Below, piece after piece: positions 1-7,975 of a DNA stretch of 64,000 bases. Each line of letters starts with the position of its first letter. Positions within the stretch are counted from its first letter, which is position 1. A program made the position numbers and the translations under genes. This stretch comes from an uncultured Lachnospiraceae bacterium (GTDB taxonomy: Bacteria > Bacillota > Clostridia > Lachnospirales > Lachnospiraceae), in NCBI GenBank assembly GCA_910587635.1, contig CAJUNB010000003.1, positions 62,001 to 126,000 on the forward strand, written 5' to 3'. A model generated the notes under the pieces. It did no database searches, had not been told where the DNA came from, and saw only the letters and a program-made list of their open reading frames with translations.

Positions 1-616
1 CTCCACTGGAAAATCCTGTGTGGCTACCGATACAAAATCTGTCATAGCTCAAATTCCCATAGGGTATGACACCACATTCTCTGAGACTCCTATGCACCCA
101 TCTACATTCCTCTGACCAGGTATTGTGGGCATAATAAACCTGTAAATCACTCCCAAAGTCAGGATTGTTTTCACTCCAGGCAGCCACATTTCCATAACAA
201 AAAGAAGTAACGCCATACAGCCATACATCTTCCACTCCTGTATTTTCTACCCGGCTCTCGCAGGAAATGACAGACATCCCTTCATAAAAGTGAAAACATG
301 TACTGACAAGAAGATTTTCTCCCCGCTGATAAATCGTCAGTGAATTTTCCGTCATCTCATGTCCAATATAGCTAAGAAACGTCTGTGCCGTATCATGAAA
401 ATTTCTCGCTCCCCGGAAAGAAGTACAAATTTCTCCAGATTTCTGGATTTCCACAATCCGGGCAGCATCCGGTTCAGGATATCCTTTAACATTTAAAATT
501 TTATTTGGTTTCCATTTTCCTTTCCCGGAAGATGCTTTCAGCAATTTCGCCTCCTGACCTTCCTCCAGGTAAAAGCACAAATACAAATGATCTCTCTTCA
601 CTTCCAAATATCCCAT
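1..616 (-). CDS. GH36-like alpha-galactosidase, N-terminal part (runs off window)
   Basis: Minus-strand frame open from an ATG at 616 to the window edge, giving about 205 residues with no stop. GGAGG lies 5 bases before the ATG. The protein has no signal peptide, so a cytoplasmic enzyme is expected. The visible part looks like the beta-sandwich N-terminal domain of GH36 alpha-galactosidases: a stretch reading ESRVENTG followed by an aromatic, tryptophan-rich segment with WSEECRWVHRSL. The catalytic (beta/alpha)8 domain with its two aspartates lies outside the window, so activity cannot be judged. It is followed downstream in transcription by unseen sequence. The family call is from domain resemblance only; another carbohydrate-binding enzyme is possible. 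Confidence 0.55.
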   Translation of the reverse strand, partial: MGYLEVKRDHLYLCFYLEEGQEAKLLKASSGKGKWKPNKILNVKGYPEPDAARIVEIQKSGEICTSFRGARNFHDTAQTFLSYIGHEMTENSLTIYQRGENLLVSTCFHFYEGMSVISCESRVENTGVEDVWLYGVTSFCYGNVAAWSENNPDFGSDLQVYYAHNTWSEECRWVHRSLRECGVIPYGNLSYDRFCIGSHTGFSSG

Positions 617-672
617 AGATTTCCTCCTGTTACCATCGATTTACAACCCATACATCTGTCAGGCAGAATATT

Positions 673-1617
673 TTATCCCGTTTTTAAAGGAACGTCTGTA
701 TCTGTAGCTCCATATGCTGTTACAAAAGCCCCTGTCAAAATGAGGCTACTACAAAAAATACTCTCTGCCTGAGGAATCTTTCTCAGAAATAAAAACTCAA
801 AAATAAACGCCCAGGCCACATATGTAATATTCAACGTCATGGCCAATGACGGCCCCAGTCTTCTGATAGTTGCGTAATAGCAAAGATAAGACGCTGTCCC
901 AAAGCAAGCGGCTGCGCCTATGATGCCAATTGCTTCTGTTGCAGCTACAGAAATGACAAAAGAAGCTTCTTTTAACACAATCAAAATGACAATCCCATAG
1001 GACATGGCAGATGTGCTCTGTCGTATCATCAGCGCCTGTTCATTATTGACTTTCGCGTCTTTCATACCATAGGCACAGATCACTACTTCCAACGCCCATC
1101 CTGCTACACAGAGAAGCACACAGCCGAATCCAAGTACGAAATTTTCGGGCTTTTGCCCCTTTGTTAAAAGACCGAGTAAAACCATGCCACTGAGAGACAG
1201 GGAAAATCCTATCATCTGTGTCCTTTTCATTCGTTCTTTTAAAAATATCCAAGCCAAAAATGACCCAAATGCCGGATACAGGGCGGAAATCGCTGCAGTA
1301 TAGGATGGTCCGAGGAATTTCACAGCGGACACATAGCCCGTCATTCCCACAGGGCCTCCAAAGAGAGCGCCAAGAACAATAAACCTGCCGCTTTTGGTAT
1401 GCAAAGCCCTGAGAACCCTGCCAAATCCTTTTTTAATACCTGTATACAGAAGCATCCATATGCAGGAACAGAAATCATGCAAAAAGGTACTGATAAAAGG
1501 AGCCAGAAAAACAGCTTCTTTCGTATTACAAAAAACGGCCTGACGCAGAGCTATTCCTATGACCACTGTATCCAGTGCCCAGAATATACCCGCTGCCAGA
1601 CCTTTTAATTTTCCCAT
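673..1617 (-). CDS. EamA/DMT-family membrane transporter
   Basis: 314 residues with about ten hydrophobic helices arranged as two EamA-like halves, the usual layout of drug/metabolite transporters that move small metabolites across the cytoplasmic membrane. The first half ends with the conserved region around YPAFGSFLAWIFLKERM (helix 4 and following loop, about residues 120-140), the second around WAFIFEFLFLRKIP near the C-terminus. The open frame extends upstream to 1731, but the ATG at 1617 has GGAGG 8 bases before it and begins with the typical short cytoplasmic MGKLKG, so I chose it. Substrate cannot be inferred. It stands alone between the glycosidase and an unrelated membrane gene. Confidence 0.8.
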   Translation of the reverse strand: MGKLKGLAAGIFWALDTVVIGIALRQAVFCNTKEAVFLAPFISTFLHDFCSCIWMLLYTGIKKGFGRVLRALHTKSGRFIVLGALFGGPVGMTGYVSAVKFLGPSYTAAISALYPAFGSFLAWIFLKERMKRTQMIGFSLSLSGMVLLGLLTKGQKPENFVLGFGCVLLCVAGWALEVVICAYGMKDAKVNNEQALMIRQSTSAMSYGIVILIVLKEASFVISVAATEAIGIIGAAACFGTASYLCYYATIRRLGPSLAMTLNITYVAWAFIFEFLFLRKIPQAESIFCSSLILTGAFVTAYGATDTDVPLKTG

Positions 1618-1736
1618 CCCTGTTCCTCCCATCTTTCTATTCTTATTTAGAATAGAAATTTGCAAAGAAAAAAACAATGGAATAATCTCTGATTTTGTTG
1701 AAAATCTTACCCTCAGTGAACAAGAGGACACAAATA

Positions 1737-2405
1737 TTATGCCAGGAATTCGCGGAGAAGCTCCTCCAGCTCCTCTTGTTCTTCTCCTGTAAAAGAAGAA
1801 ACTTCCTTTTCTGTTTCCTCCTTTTGTTCTTCTTTTTCACTTCTTTTTTTGCTGTTATTGATAAACAGCTGCATCTCTTCTTCCTGAATGAGCTGGAGAT
1901 GCTTCACAAGATGATTTTCCAGATAATCAATCAAATTGGTTCTCACAACACTTCTTTTTCCCTTTGCATCTACTAAAGATGACACGGAAAAATAAATATA
2001 TAGCCCAAAAAGACTCACTCCATAATAGGGCAGAAGCTCTCCCAGCGTCCCTCCTTCTATAATACTTTTACACACACCTATTCCTGCTGCAAAAACGGAA
2101 AGTAAGGTAAGCTGTCCCGACAGATGACCTATATTTGTCAATGATATCCCCATAAAATGAATCTGATTGATAAACTTGTCCACAAATATGCTAATATTGA
2201 TATTCCCTTCATTCAGTTCATAACAATTGGAAAATTTCAGTTTACACTGCTTCAAAAGCTTATGTTCCGTAACCGCCATATTGTCTGTTTCCCGAATCAT
2301 TTTCTGGTATAACACACCAATTATAATCTGGCATAAAACGCCCAATACTAACAGCGATAATACGATTCCCATAAAATAAGAATGCTGCATAAAATCTGAA
2401 AACAT
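1737..2405 (-). CDS. Uncharacterised membrane protein with charged C-terminal tail
   Basis: 222 residues. There is an N-terminal transmembrane helix (about residues 10-35), then a soluble stretch, then two further hydrophobic segments (about 95-150), and a very charged Glu/Lys-rich tail (about 190-222) likely to be helical and cytoplasmic. The frame can start at a GTG at 2414, but that GTG overlaps the GGAGG Shine-Dalgarno; the ATG at 2405 has the correct 8-base spacing and is preferred. I do not recognise a named family. The arrangement (anchor, pair of helices, coiled tail) would suit a membrane scaffold, but no function can be assigned. Confidence 0.7.
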   Translation of the reverse strand: MFSDFMQHSYFMGIVLSLLVLGVLCQIIIGVLYQKMIRETDNMAVTEHKLLKQCKLKFSNCYELNEGNINISIFVDKFINQIHFMGISLTNIGHLSGQLTLLSVFAAGIGVCKSIIEGGTLGELLPYYGVSLFGLYIYFSVSSLVDAKGKRSVVRTNLIDYLENHLVKHLQLIQEEEMQLFINNSKKRSEKEEQKEETEKEVSSFTGEEQEELEELLREFLA

Positions 2406-2444
2406 ATCCTGCACCTCCTGAAAGTATACTATTGTATAGATATC

Positions 2445-2600
2445 GCACTGCTCGGGCTTCGCTCCCTTCGCACTGCGCGCTCGGAAGTCCTTCTGACTTC
2501 CTCGCTCTCGGGCTTCGCCCTATGTTCCTTCGCATCTTATTGACAGTTCTTGCAAGCAAACTGCCAATAAGATGCTCACTCACGCAGTGCTCATTGCTTT
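2445..2600. repeat. GC-rich structured intergenic repeat (probable multicopy element)
   Basis: The composition is clearly richer in GC than its AT-rich surroundings. It contains the word CGGGCTTCGC twice, a short hairpin GGAAGTC-cttct-GACTTCC, and a long hairpin whose arms (2533-2548 and 2559-2574) read CATCTTATTGACAGTT and its near complement around a loop CTTGCAAGC. No coding potential fits on either strand. The combination of several palindromes in an intergenic space is typical of dispersed bacterial repeats (BIME- or MITE-like). Multicopy status is inferred; only one copy is in this window. Confidence 0.6.
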
Positions 2601-2678
2601 CGTGCACATTATACCATTATTATCATTCATGTGGTTTAAGAATCGTTCTACATATTTCGTCAAAATTTTTGAAAATGC

Positions 2679-2707
2679 TGGAAACAAAGCTCGATTTTTG
2701 CTATAAT
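2679..2707 (+). promoter_or_regulatory. Sigma-A promoter with extended -10 for TSCPD-murG
   Basis: -35 TGGAAA (2679-2684), 17-base spacer, -10 TATAAT (2702-2707) preceded by TGC, the extended -10 signature. It lies 43 bases before the TSCPD gene. Confidence 0.7.
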
Positions 2708-2749
2708 ATCAGTTATCTTTAGACAATATTTCATTCAGGAGGTGTCAAT

Positions 2750-2986
2750 ATGAGGTATATTCCAAAAGGAGTTTGTTCCAATGCAATAGATATTAACGTA
2801 AACAATGGTATTATCGAATCCGTTTCTTTCACGGGAGGTTGTAATGGAAATCTTCAGGGAATTTCCAGTCTTGTAAAAGGAATGAAAGTCGAAGAAGCAA
2901 TTGAAAGATTAAAAGGGATCAAATGTGGTTTTAAATCTACGTCCTGTCCCGATCAGCTTGCTCAGGCGCTGGAAACTATGAAGTAA
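2750..2986 (+). CDS. TSCPD domain protein
   Basis: 78 residues with the domain-defining STSCPDQLAQAL near the C-terminus (about residues 62-73) and the conserved SFTGGCNGN stretch (about 27-35). The full length equals the stand-alone family (TIGR03905-type). The TSCPD domain is otherwise found at the C-terminus of some class II ribonucleotide reductases, where its cysteines may bind metal; the free-standing form has no firm function. A strong AGGAGG precedes the ATG. It is followed 23 bases later by murG and probably shares its transcript. Confidence 0.9.
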   Translation: MRYIPKGVCSNAIDINVNNGIIESVSFTGGCNGNLQGISSLVKGMKVEEAIERLKGIKCGFKSTSCPDQLAQALETMK

Positions 2987-3009
2987 AATTATCAGGAGGC
3001 TCTGTAGCT

Positions 3010-4077
3010 ATGAAAAAAATCGTCTTAACTGGTGGCGGTACGGCTGGGCATGTTACCCCCAATATTGCTTTATTTCCCGCCCTTCGTGAAGCAAATTTTG
3101 AAATTCACTATATTGGTTCTTATGAAGGTATTGAAAAAAGACTGATCGAAGACTACGAAATCCCTTATTATGGAATCGCTACAGGAAAATTCCGCAGATA
3201 TTTTGATCTGAAAAATTTTACTGACCCGCTTCGTGTTCTGAAAGGATATACCGAAGCTAAAAAAATTTTAAAACAGATCAAACCGGATGTTTTGTTTTCT
3301 AAAGGAGGATTTGTTTCTGTTCCGGTAGTGCGGGCTGCCAATTCCCTTGGCATACCCTGTATTATTCATGAATCTGACATGACACCCGGTCTTGCCAACA
3401 AACTTTGTATTCCTGCTGCATCAAAAGTTTGTTGCAATTTCCCGGAAACACTACAAATGCTTCCTAAAGAAAAAGCTGTGTTAACAGGCTCTCCCATCCG
3501 CGCTGAGCTTCGCCAGGGCAATCGGATTGCCGCTCTGGATCTATGTAAATTTACTGCTAACAAACCTGTTATTATGGTAATCGGTGGAAGTCTTGGTGCT
3601 GCCGCTATCAACAAAACGGTCCGGGACGCCCTGCCGATGCTTTTGGAAGATTTTCAGGTAATTCACATTTGTGGAAAAGAAAAAGTGGACAATCTGCTTC
3701 TCAATGTTCCCGGTTATAAGCAATTCGAATATGTGAAAACAGAGTTAAAAGACCTCTTTGCTCTGGCGGATGTAGTCGTTTCCAGAGCTGGTGCAAATGC
3801 CATCTGTGAACTTCTTGCACTGAAAAAGCCCAATGTCCTTATTCCTCTTTCCGCAAAGAGCAGCCGAGGCGACCAGATATTGAACGCTCGCTCTTTTGAA
3901 GCACAAGGATTTAGTTTGATTATTGATGAAGATGATTTGATAGATTCTGTTCTTGTTGAAAAGATATTGGAAGTATATTTTTCAAGACAGATATATATTG
4001 ATGCTATGGGCAAAAGTGACCAGTTAGGCTCCATACAGACAATCATGAAACTGATTCATGAAGCAGTCTCCAAATGA
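3010..4077 (+). CDS. murG: UDP-GlcNAc:lipid I N-acetylglucosaminyltransferase MurG
   Basis: 355 residues, full family length. MurG transfers GlcNAc from UDP-GlcNAc to undecaprenyl-PP-MurNAc-pentapeptide (lipid I) on the inner face of the membrane, giving lipid II. The N-terminal GGGTAGH loop (residues 8-14) is the acceptor/phosphate loop; GGSLGA near residue 193 begins the C-terminal GT-B domain, and SRAGANAICELLALKKPNVLIPL near 258-280 is the nucleotide-sugar binding signature. AGGAGG lies before the ATG. It is not in a division and cell wall cluster here; it follows the TSCPD gene, an arrangement common in Clostridia. Confidence 0.95.
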   Translation: MKKIVLTGGGTAGHVTPNIALFPALREANFEIHYIGSYEGIEKRLIEDYEIPYYGIATGKFRRYFDLKNFTDPLRVLKGYTEAKKILKQIKPDVLFSKGGFVSVPVVRAANSLGIPCIIHESDMTPGLANKLCIPAASKVCCNFPETLQMLPKEKAVLTGSPIRAELRQGNRIAALDLCKFTANKPVIMVIGGSLGAAAINKTVRDALPMLLEDFQVIHICGKEKVDNLLLNVPGYKQFEYVKTELKDLFALADVVVSRAGANAICELLALKKPNVLIPLSAKSSRGDQILNARSFEAQGFSLIIDEDDLIDSVLVEKILEVYFSRQIYIDAMGKSDQLGSIQTIMKLIHEAVSK

Positions 4078-4127
4078 CAGTTGCCGCTTATGGCCACTGT
4101 TTCCCATGCTGCAGATAAAATACTTTC

Positions 4128-4544
4128 TTATTCCACTATCATTGTTCGGATGTTTTCCAATTCTTCATGACTTGGTTTGCCAGGAGTCCAGCCAAGTTTT
4201 TCTTTCTGGGAATCATCCTTATATCTGGGAATCAGGTGCATATGAAAGTGGAATACTGTTTGGCCAGCGGCTTCCCCATTATTTTGTACCAGATTAAAGC
4301 CATCGCAGGACAACTTTTTTGTCATTGTTTCTGCCATTTTCTTTGCCAGTTTCATTACTTCTGCTGCCATTTCTTCCGGCAGTTCATACAAATCTGCAAA
4401 ATGCTTTTTCGGTAAAATCAGGGCATGTCCTTTTGTCGCCGGCCCTACATCCAATATGACGCGAAATGTATCATTCTCATAAAGTGTCTTTGACGGAATC
4501 TCTCCATTTGCAATCTTACAGAAAATGCAGTTTTCTTCTCTCAT
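4128..4544 (-). CDS. HIT family nucleotide hydrolase/transferase
   Basis: 138 residues with the histidine triad HFHMH at residues 99-103, the signature of the HIT (Hint branch) superfamily, preceded by FNLVQNNGEAAGQTV. An N-terminal Cys-x-x-Cys (CIFCK, residues 6-10) resembles the zinc-site half seen in Hint proteins. HIT proteins cleave adenosine phosphoramidates and related nucleoside phosphates; the physiological substrate in bacteria is rarely known. AGGA precedes the ATG. Convergent with murG, 50 bases apart. Confidence 0.93.
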   Translation of the reverse strand: MREENCIFCKIANGEIPSKTLYENDTFRVILDVGPATKGHALILPKKHFADLYELPEEMAAEVMKLAKKMAETMTKKLSCDGFNLVQNNGEAAGQTVFHFHMHLIPRYKDDSQKEKLGWTPGKPSHEELENIRTMIVE

Positions 4545-4561
4545 GATCCTTTCCTCCCGGT

Positions 4562-5557
4562 TTATTCCTGAAATACAAATATCTGATCCAATGCACGGAG
4601 TAACTTAAAATCTCCTCTTGTTTTCATACTTCCTCCCATAAACGCTCTCTGGAAAGTCATCTTAGACAATAGGATCTCCTTCATTGTATTATTGTTTACC
4701 TTTATATCCACATCTGCTTTCGTCACAGTTCCGTAATAACAATTCAACTGCGCTCCATCCACTTCTATAATTAAAGTTTCTTCTTTTTCATCTATTTGGA
4801 ATCGATATATGGCTTTGATCCCGGTTCCTGGCCGAAAATGTTCTTTAAAGTCATCTATAAAGTCTGCCTCTTCTTCTTTTTCCTGACTCTCCAGCATTCC
4901 TTTAAACAGATTTGTCAGCTCCTGAATATCTTCTTTTTGCCTCTGTACATAACTCTCATCGGAAGCATACTGCGAAAGTGCCTCTGATTCCTGCGGTGTC
5001 AGTTCTATATTTTTTGTAACAGATATTTTCTGTTTAATTGCCTGATTGCTTCCCGGAAGATTTACTGTTTTCTGGCTGACTGTCCGGTACATATTCTCAG
5101 CTTTTTTTTCTATAATATTGATGTAATCTTTATTTCTCTCCAGACTGACCGTATCTACAATATATCCACACAAACCACTGCACGGAAGTCCTCCCAGAAT
5201 CTCCCATGCATTTATCAGCTCCATTTCTCCTTCTCTTTCGCCATAAGTCGTGGACATCACCACCGGGCACATATAGATCTGGCTGATTTTTTCTTTATCA
5301 CCATAGAGCCAACAGGCATCCAGAAACTGATGCATATAGCCGCCAATTCCATACCATTCTACAGTAGATGCCAGTATAATACCGTCTGCATCTTTCAATG
5401 TCTGTGGCAATGTGGCAATATTATTTTTCATCTCATATAAATTGAATCGTACTACTGTTACCCGGAGCTCTTCCAGCACTTCCTGTATCTTATTTATGAC
5501 AAAAAGAGTCGGATCATCTATCAGTCCCCTGCCACCGTAATACAGATTGATTTTCAT
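4562..5557 (-). CDS. Flavodoxin-fold oxidoreductase fused to an SCP2 sterol-carrier domain
   Basis: 331 residues. Residues 1 to about 165 are a flavodoxin-like/NADPH-dependent FMN reductase fold: YYGGRGL at the start, DADGIILASTVEWYGIGGYMHQFLDAC as the FMN loop and a following VVMSTTYG strand. A charged helical linker (about 175-225) leads to an SCP2-type lipid-binding domain (about 225-331) with the typical AFMGGSMKTRGDFKLLRALDQIF ending. The open frame includes a TTG two codons earlier, but the ATG at 5557 is better placed after GGAG. The substrate is unknown. The two-domain combination occurs in other Clostridia but is not characterised. Confidence 0.75.
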   Translation of the reverse strand: MKINLYYGGRGLIDDPTLFVINKIQEVLEELRVTVVRFNLYEMKNNIATLPQTLKDADGIILASTVEWYGIGGYMHQFLDACWLYGDKEKISQIYMCPVVMSTTYGEREGEMELINAWEILGGLPCSGLCGYIVDTVSLERNKDYINIIEKKAENMYRTVSQKTVNLPGSNQAIKQKISVTKNIELTPQESEALSQYASDESYVQRQKEDIQELTNLFKGMLESQEKEEEADFIDDFKEHFRPGTGIKAIYRFQIDEKEETLIIEVDGAQLNCYYGTVTKADVDIKVNNNTMKEILLSKMTFQRAFMGGSMKTRGDFKLLRALDQIFVFQE

Positions 5558-5653
5558 ACTCAATCATCTCCATCAATTTTTTGATCGTTTCTTGGACTAT
5601 CATATCATACTTCCCTGAGGAAATCACGGTATTTTAATTTACTTTTTGTAATT

Positions 5654-7015
5654 CTAGCGAAAAACAAATTCTGCATTTCCAAACAGTATCATATCCCCTC
5701 TTTTCAATTTTATTTTGTTATGGGGTTCTAATAGGAGATCATTCAAATATGTCCCATTTGTAGAATGAAGATCTTCCAAATAGATAGTTCCTTCTTCCTC
5801 CGTCAACCGGGCATGAATTCTACTGACAGAATATTCTTTTACAGTTAAATTTACCCGTTCTTTATCTTTTCCAATTAAAAACGGATATCCTGGAATATCG
5901 TATATTTTTTCCAGACCCTTTTTCATTTCTACAAGATGATATTCCCTGTTCATGCTTCCTTTTCCCATATAGACGGTTTTGCCATCTGTACTTTCTTGAG
6001 CCGCTTGTCGTCCCTCTTGCTGCCACAATTCCAATTCTTCTAAAAAAGGATCTCCCTGTTTTTGTTCTTTATCATTTTTTATATCATTTTCTGTTTTATT
6101 GCAAATACCTCTTCCTTCTCTTCGTTTTTTTAATATACCAAAGGCAGAAAATGCCAAACCCGCTGTAAACAGCAAAACAGATCCTGCAAACCATAATAGC
6201 TCTTCCATCTGTTCCAGAAAAAAATATTGTCTTGTAACGGCATATCCAACTCCAGACAACAGTGCAGTAACGGAAGTTGCCAATCCGGTCTCTATCAAAA
6301 GGCCACTTTTATTTTCCCAGATATAGCCTCGCTGCTTTGTCTCTTTCTTTTTCTTCTCTGTTGCTTCTTTTTTTACTTCTGTATCGAAAACAGCTTCTTC
6401 CAGATGATTTCCCAGTTTCTCTGATTCTGGTTCTTGTTTTATTTTTTTAATTTCTAATTCCCTATTTTCTCCCGTTTTTTCCACATATGCTTCTATTTTT
6501 TCCACATGAAAATTTTCTTTTTGTGTCTGTTCATAAAAATAATATGCCAGATCCACTGCTTTTTCCTCTTCATGGCAGATTCTCTCCAGTAAAAAACCTG
6601 CTAATGTACTTATTCCGTTCTCTGCCTCTTCTTCTGTATAATTATATAGAAGCTTCACCTGATCTTTTTCCATATCCCAATATAGAAATTCCGGTTCAAA
6701 ACAAAGTTGTCTGCTGTCTATGAGATATTTTTCCATTTCTTCTATTATATACAGTATTTGTAAAATCAGATTTTTCAAATCCAGAAAATGCATTTCTTTG
6801 ACAGCAAATACCTGCTCCACTGTCTGCAAAAAACTGATATCGTACCATATTTCCCGTTTCCCGTCCAGTAGTTGTACCTCGCAGGGTACCATTCCTTCCA
6901 GTCTGTTCCGCAATACCATTTGTCCGGCATAGCTATCTATCATCTCTTTTTTACATTGTGCCGCAATCATATATGTCTTCTGTAATTCTTTTTGATATCG
7001 TATCTCTCCTCTCAT
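5654..7015 (-). CDS. FHA domain protein of the Tad pilus locus
   Basis: 453 residues. The N-terminal half (about 1-190) resembles the DUF6382-type domain found before FHA domains in Clostridia. A Lys/Glu-rich linker and two hydrophobic helices (about 240-300) follow, and the C-terminal 90 residues form an FHA phosphothreonine-binding domain with SRIHARL and LHSTNGTYLND. It is therefore a membrane-anchored reader of phosphorylated partners facing the cytoplasm. The ATG follows the TadE-like stop with one base between them, so it is translationally coupled. It is the last gene of the Tad operon; its partner kinase is not in the window. Confidence 0.8.
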   Translation of the reverse strand: MRGEIRYQKELQKTYMIAAQCKKEMIDSYAGQMVLRNRLEGMVPCEVQLLDGKREIWYDISFLQTVEQVFAVKEMHFLDLKNLILQILYIIEEMEKYLIDSRQLCFEPEFLYWDMEKDQVKLLYNYTEEEAENGISTLAGFLLERICHEEEKAVDLAYYFYEQTQKENFHVEKIEAYVEKTGENRELEIKKIKQEPESEKLGNHLEEAVFDTEVKKEATEKKKKETKQRGYIWENKSGLLIETGLATSVTALLSGVGYAVTRQYFFLEQMEELLWFAGSVLLFTAGLAFSAFGILKKRREGRGICNKTENDIKNDKEQKQGDPFLEELELWQQEGRQAAQESTDGKTVYMGKGSMNREYHLVEMKKGLEKIYDIPGYPFLIGKDKERVNLTVKEYSVSRIHARLTEEEGTIYLEDLHSTNGTYLNDLLLEPHNKIKLKRGDMILFGNAEFVFR

Positions 7016-7016
7016 T

Positions 7017-7490
7017 TCATCCCTTCCCCGTCTGTAATAAATTCCATATGTTTTCCGTTTTACGACAATTTCTGATAAATGTCACCGGTTGAAATTTTTC
7101 CGCCGTCTGCCTTTCTTCTCCATGCCAATTGCTCCAAAAAAACTGTTCGCCCGGTGCCCGTATATCCAATTTTGACAAAACCGTAACTTCATTTTTTGTC
7201 ACTTGTTTTTCCTCTGCAATCGCTCCACCGGCTATTTTTTCCTTTACAGCCAAGCGATATTTGGCTTCTGCTTCCTCTCTTTTTTCATCTTCTGTGCCAT
7301 ATAGCCTCTCCGTACGCAAAGCTGTACAATAGCTTCCCTGCAAAAGGATACTTCTGTTATACAGAAAGAATGACAGAAATACTATATTCCAGACGAGATA
7401 TACAATGAGGGGAAGAATAAACGATGCTTCTATCGTAAAGCTAGCTTTCCATTTTATTTTTTCTTTAATACTTTTTTCATTTTTCCGCAT
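7017..7490 (-). CDS. TadE-like minor pseudopilin
   Basis: 157 residues. A basic N-terminus is followed by KASFTIEASFILPLIVYLVW (about residues 13-33): the prepilin-like cleavage site before SFTIE with the conserved Glu at +5 and a long hydrophobic helix, as in TadE/TadF minor pilins. The rest is a small extracytoplasmic domain. It lies between the second prepilin peptidase and the FHA gene, all minus strand, within one operon. Which Tad pseudopilin it corresponds to cannot be told from sequence. Confidence 0.75.
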   Translation of the reverse strand: MRKNEKSIKEKIKWKASFTIEASFILPLIVYLVWNIVFLSFFLYNRSILLQGSYCTALRTERLYGTEDEKREEAEAKYRLAVKEKIAGGAIAEEKQVTKNEVTVLSKLDIRAPGEQFFWSNWHGEERQTAEKFQPVTFIRNCRKTENIWNLLQTGKG

Positions 7491-7537
7491 TATCTTCCAT
7501 ACTCCCTTTCAACTCGTTTTTTCCATATCCTTAAGTA

Positions 7538-7975
7538 TCAATGTCCCGGTATTCGCAGAAATAAATATATACTGTAAGCTGCTGCCAGAAAAGGCAGAAA
7601 TGGATAAGAAGCACCTTTTCCCAGCTTTCCTGTAAAAAACATCGGAACCGTTATAAAAGCACAGAAAAAAACCGCTGTCAAAAATAAACCTAAGGTTTCC
7701 TTTCCCGTAAGGAACAAGCCTGTCACAAACAATGCAATGCCATCCCCATATCCGATCTGTTCCTCCGACAATTTGCTAAATACAAGCATCCCCACTCCCG
7801 GAAGAATTCCTCCTACCCAAATCTGCCATGGTGTCCATGTCAGGATATTCAGAAAAATTCCTGTCACCGCAAACAGCAGCATCAGTCTCATAGAGATTTC
7901 TTTTGTCCTGATATCCTGCCAGCTACACAGCAGTAAAAAGGCTGCCGTTATCCCGTACCGGAACATCTGCTGCAT
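7538..7975 (-). CDS. A24 prepilin peptidase (second copy in locus)
   Basis: 145 residues, about six hydrophobic segments. Both aspartates of the A24 aspartic peptidase active site are present: Asp21 in WQDIRTKEI and Asp78 in GYGDG. It is the short TadV/CpaA form without the N-terminal methyltransferase domain and should cleave the leader peptides of Flp and TadE-like prepilins at the membrane. The start overlaps the end of the upstream TadE-like gene by 28 bases; the ATG at 7975 has AGGAGG-like sequence before it. A second, different A24 gene begins the operon at 23506. Confidence 0.88.
   Translation of the reverse strand: MQQMFRYGITAAFLLLCSWQDIRTKEISMRLMLLFAVTGIFLNILTWTPWQIWVGGILPGVGMLVFSKLSEEQIGYGDGIALFVTGLFLTGKETLGLFLTAVFFCAFITVPMFFTGKLGKGASYPFLPFLAAAYSIYLFLRIPGH

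Larger units (their letters stand above)
2406..2749. other. Intergenic region of 344 bases: repeat plus promoter
   Basis: No gene is seen here. The left half is a GC-rich structured repeat (entry 2445-2600) and the right half is an AT-rich promoter region for the TSCPD-murG genes (entry 2679-2707). Open frames across the repeat have no ribosome binding sites and low-complexity composition. Confidence 0.7.
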
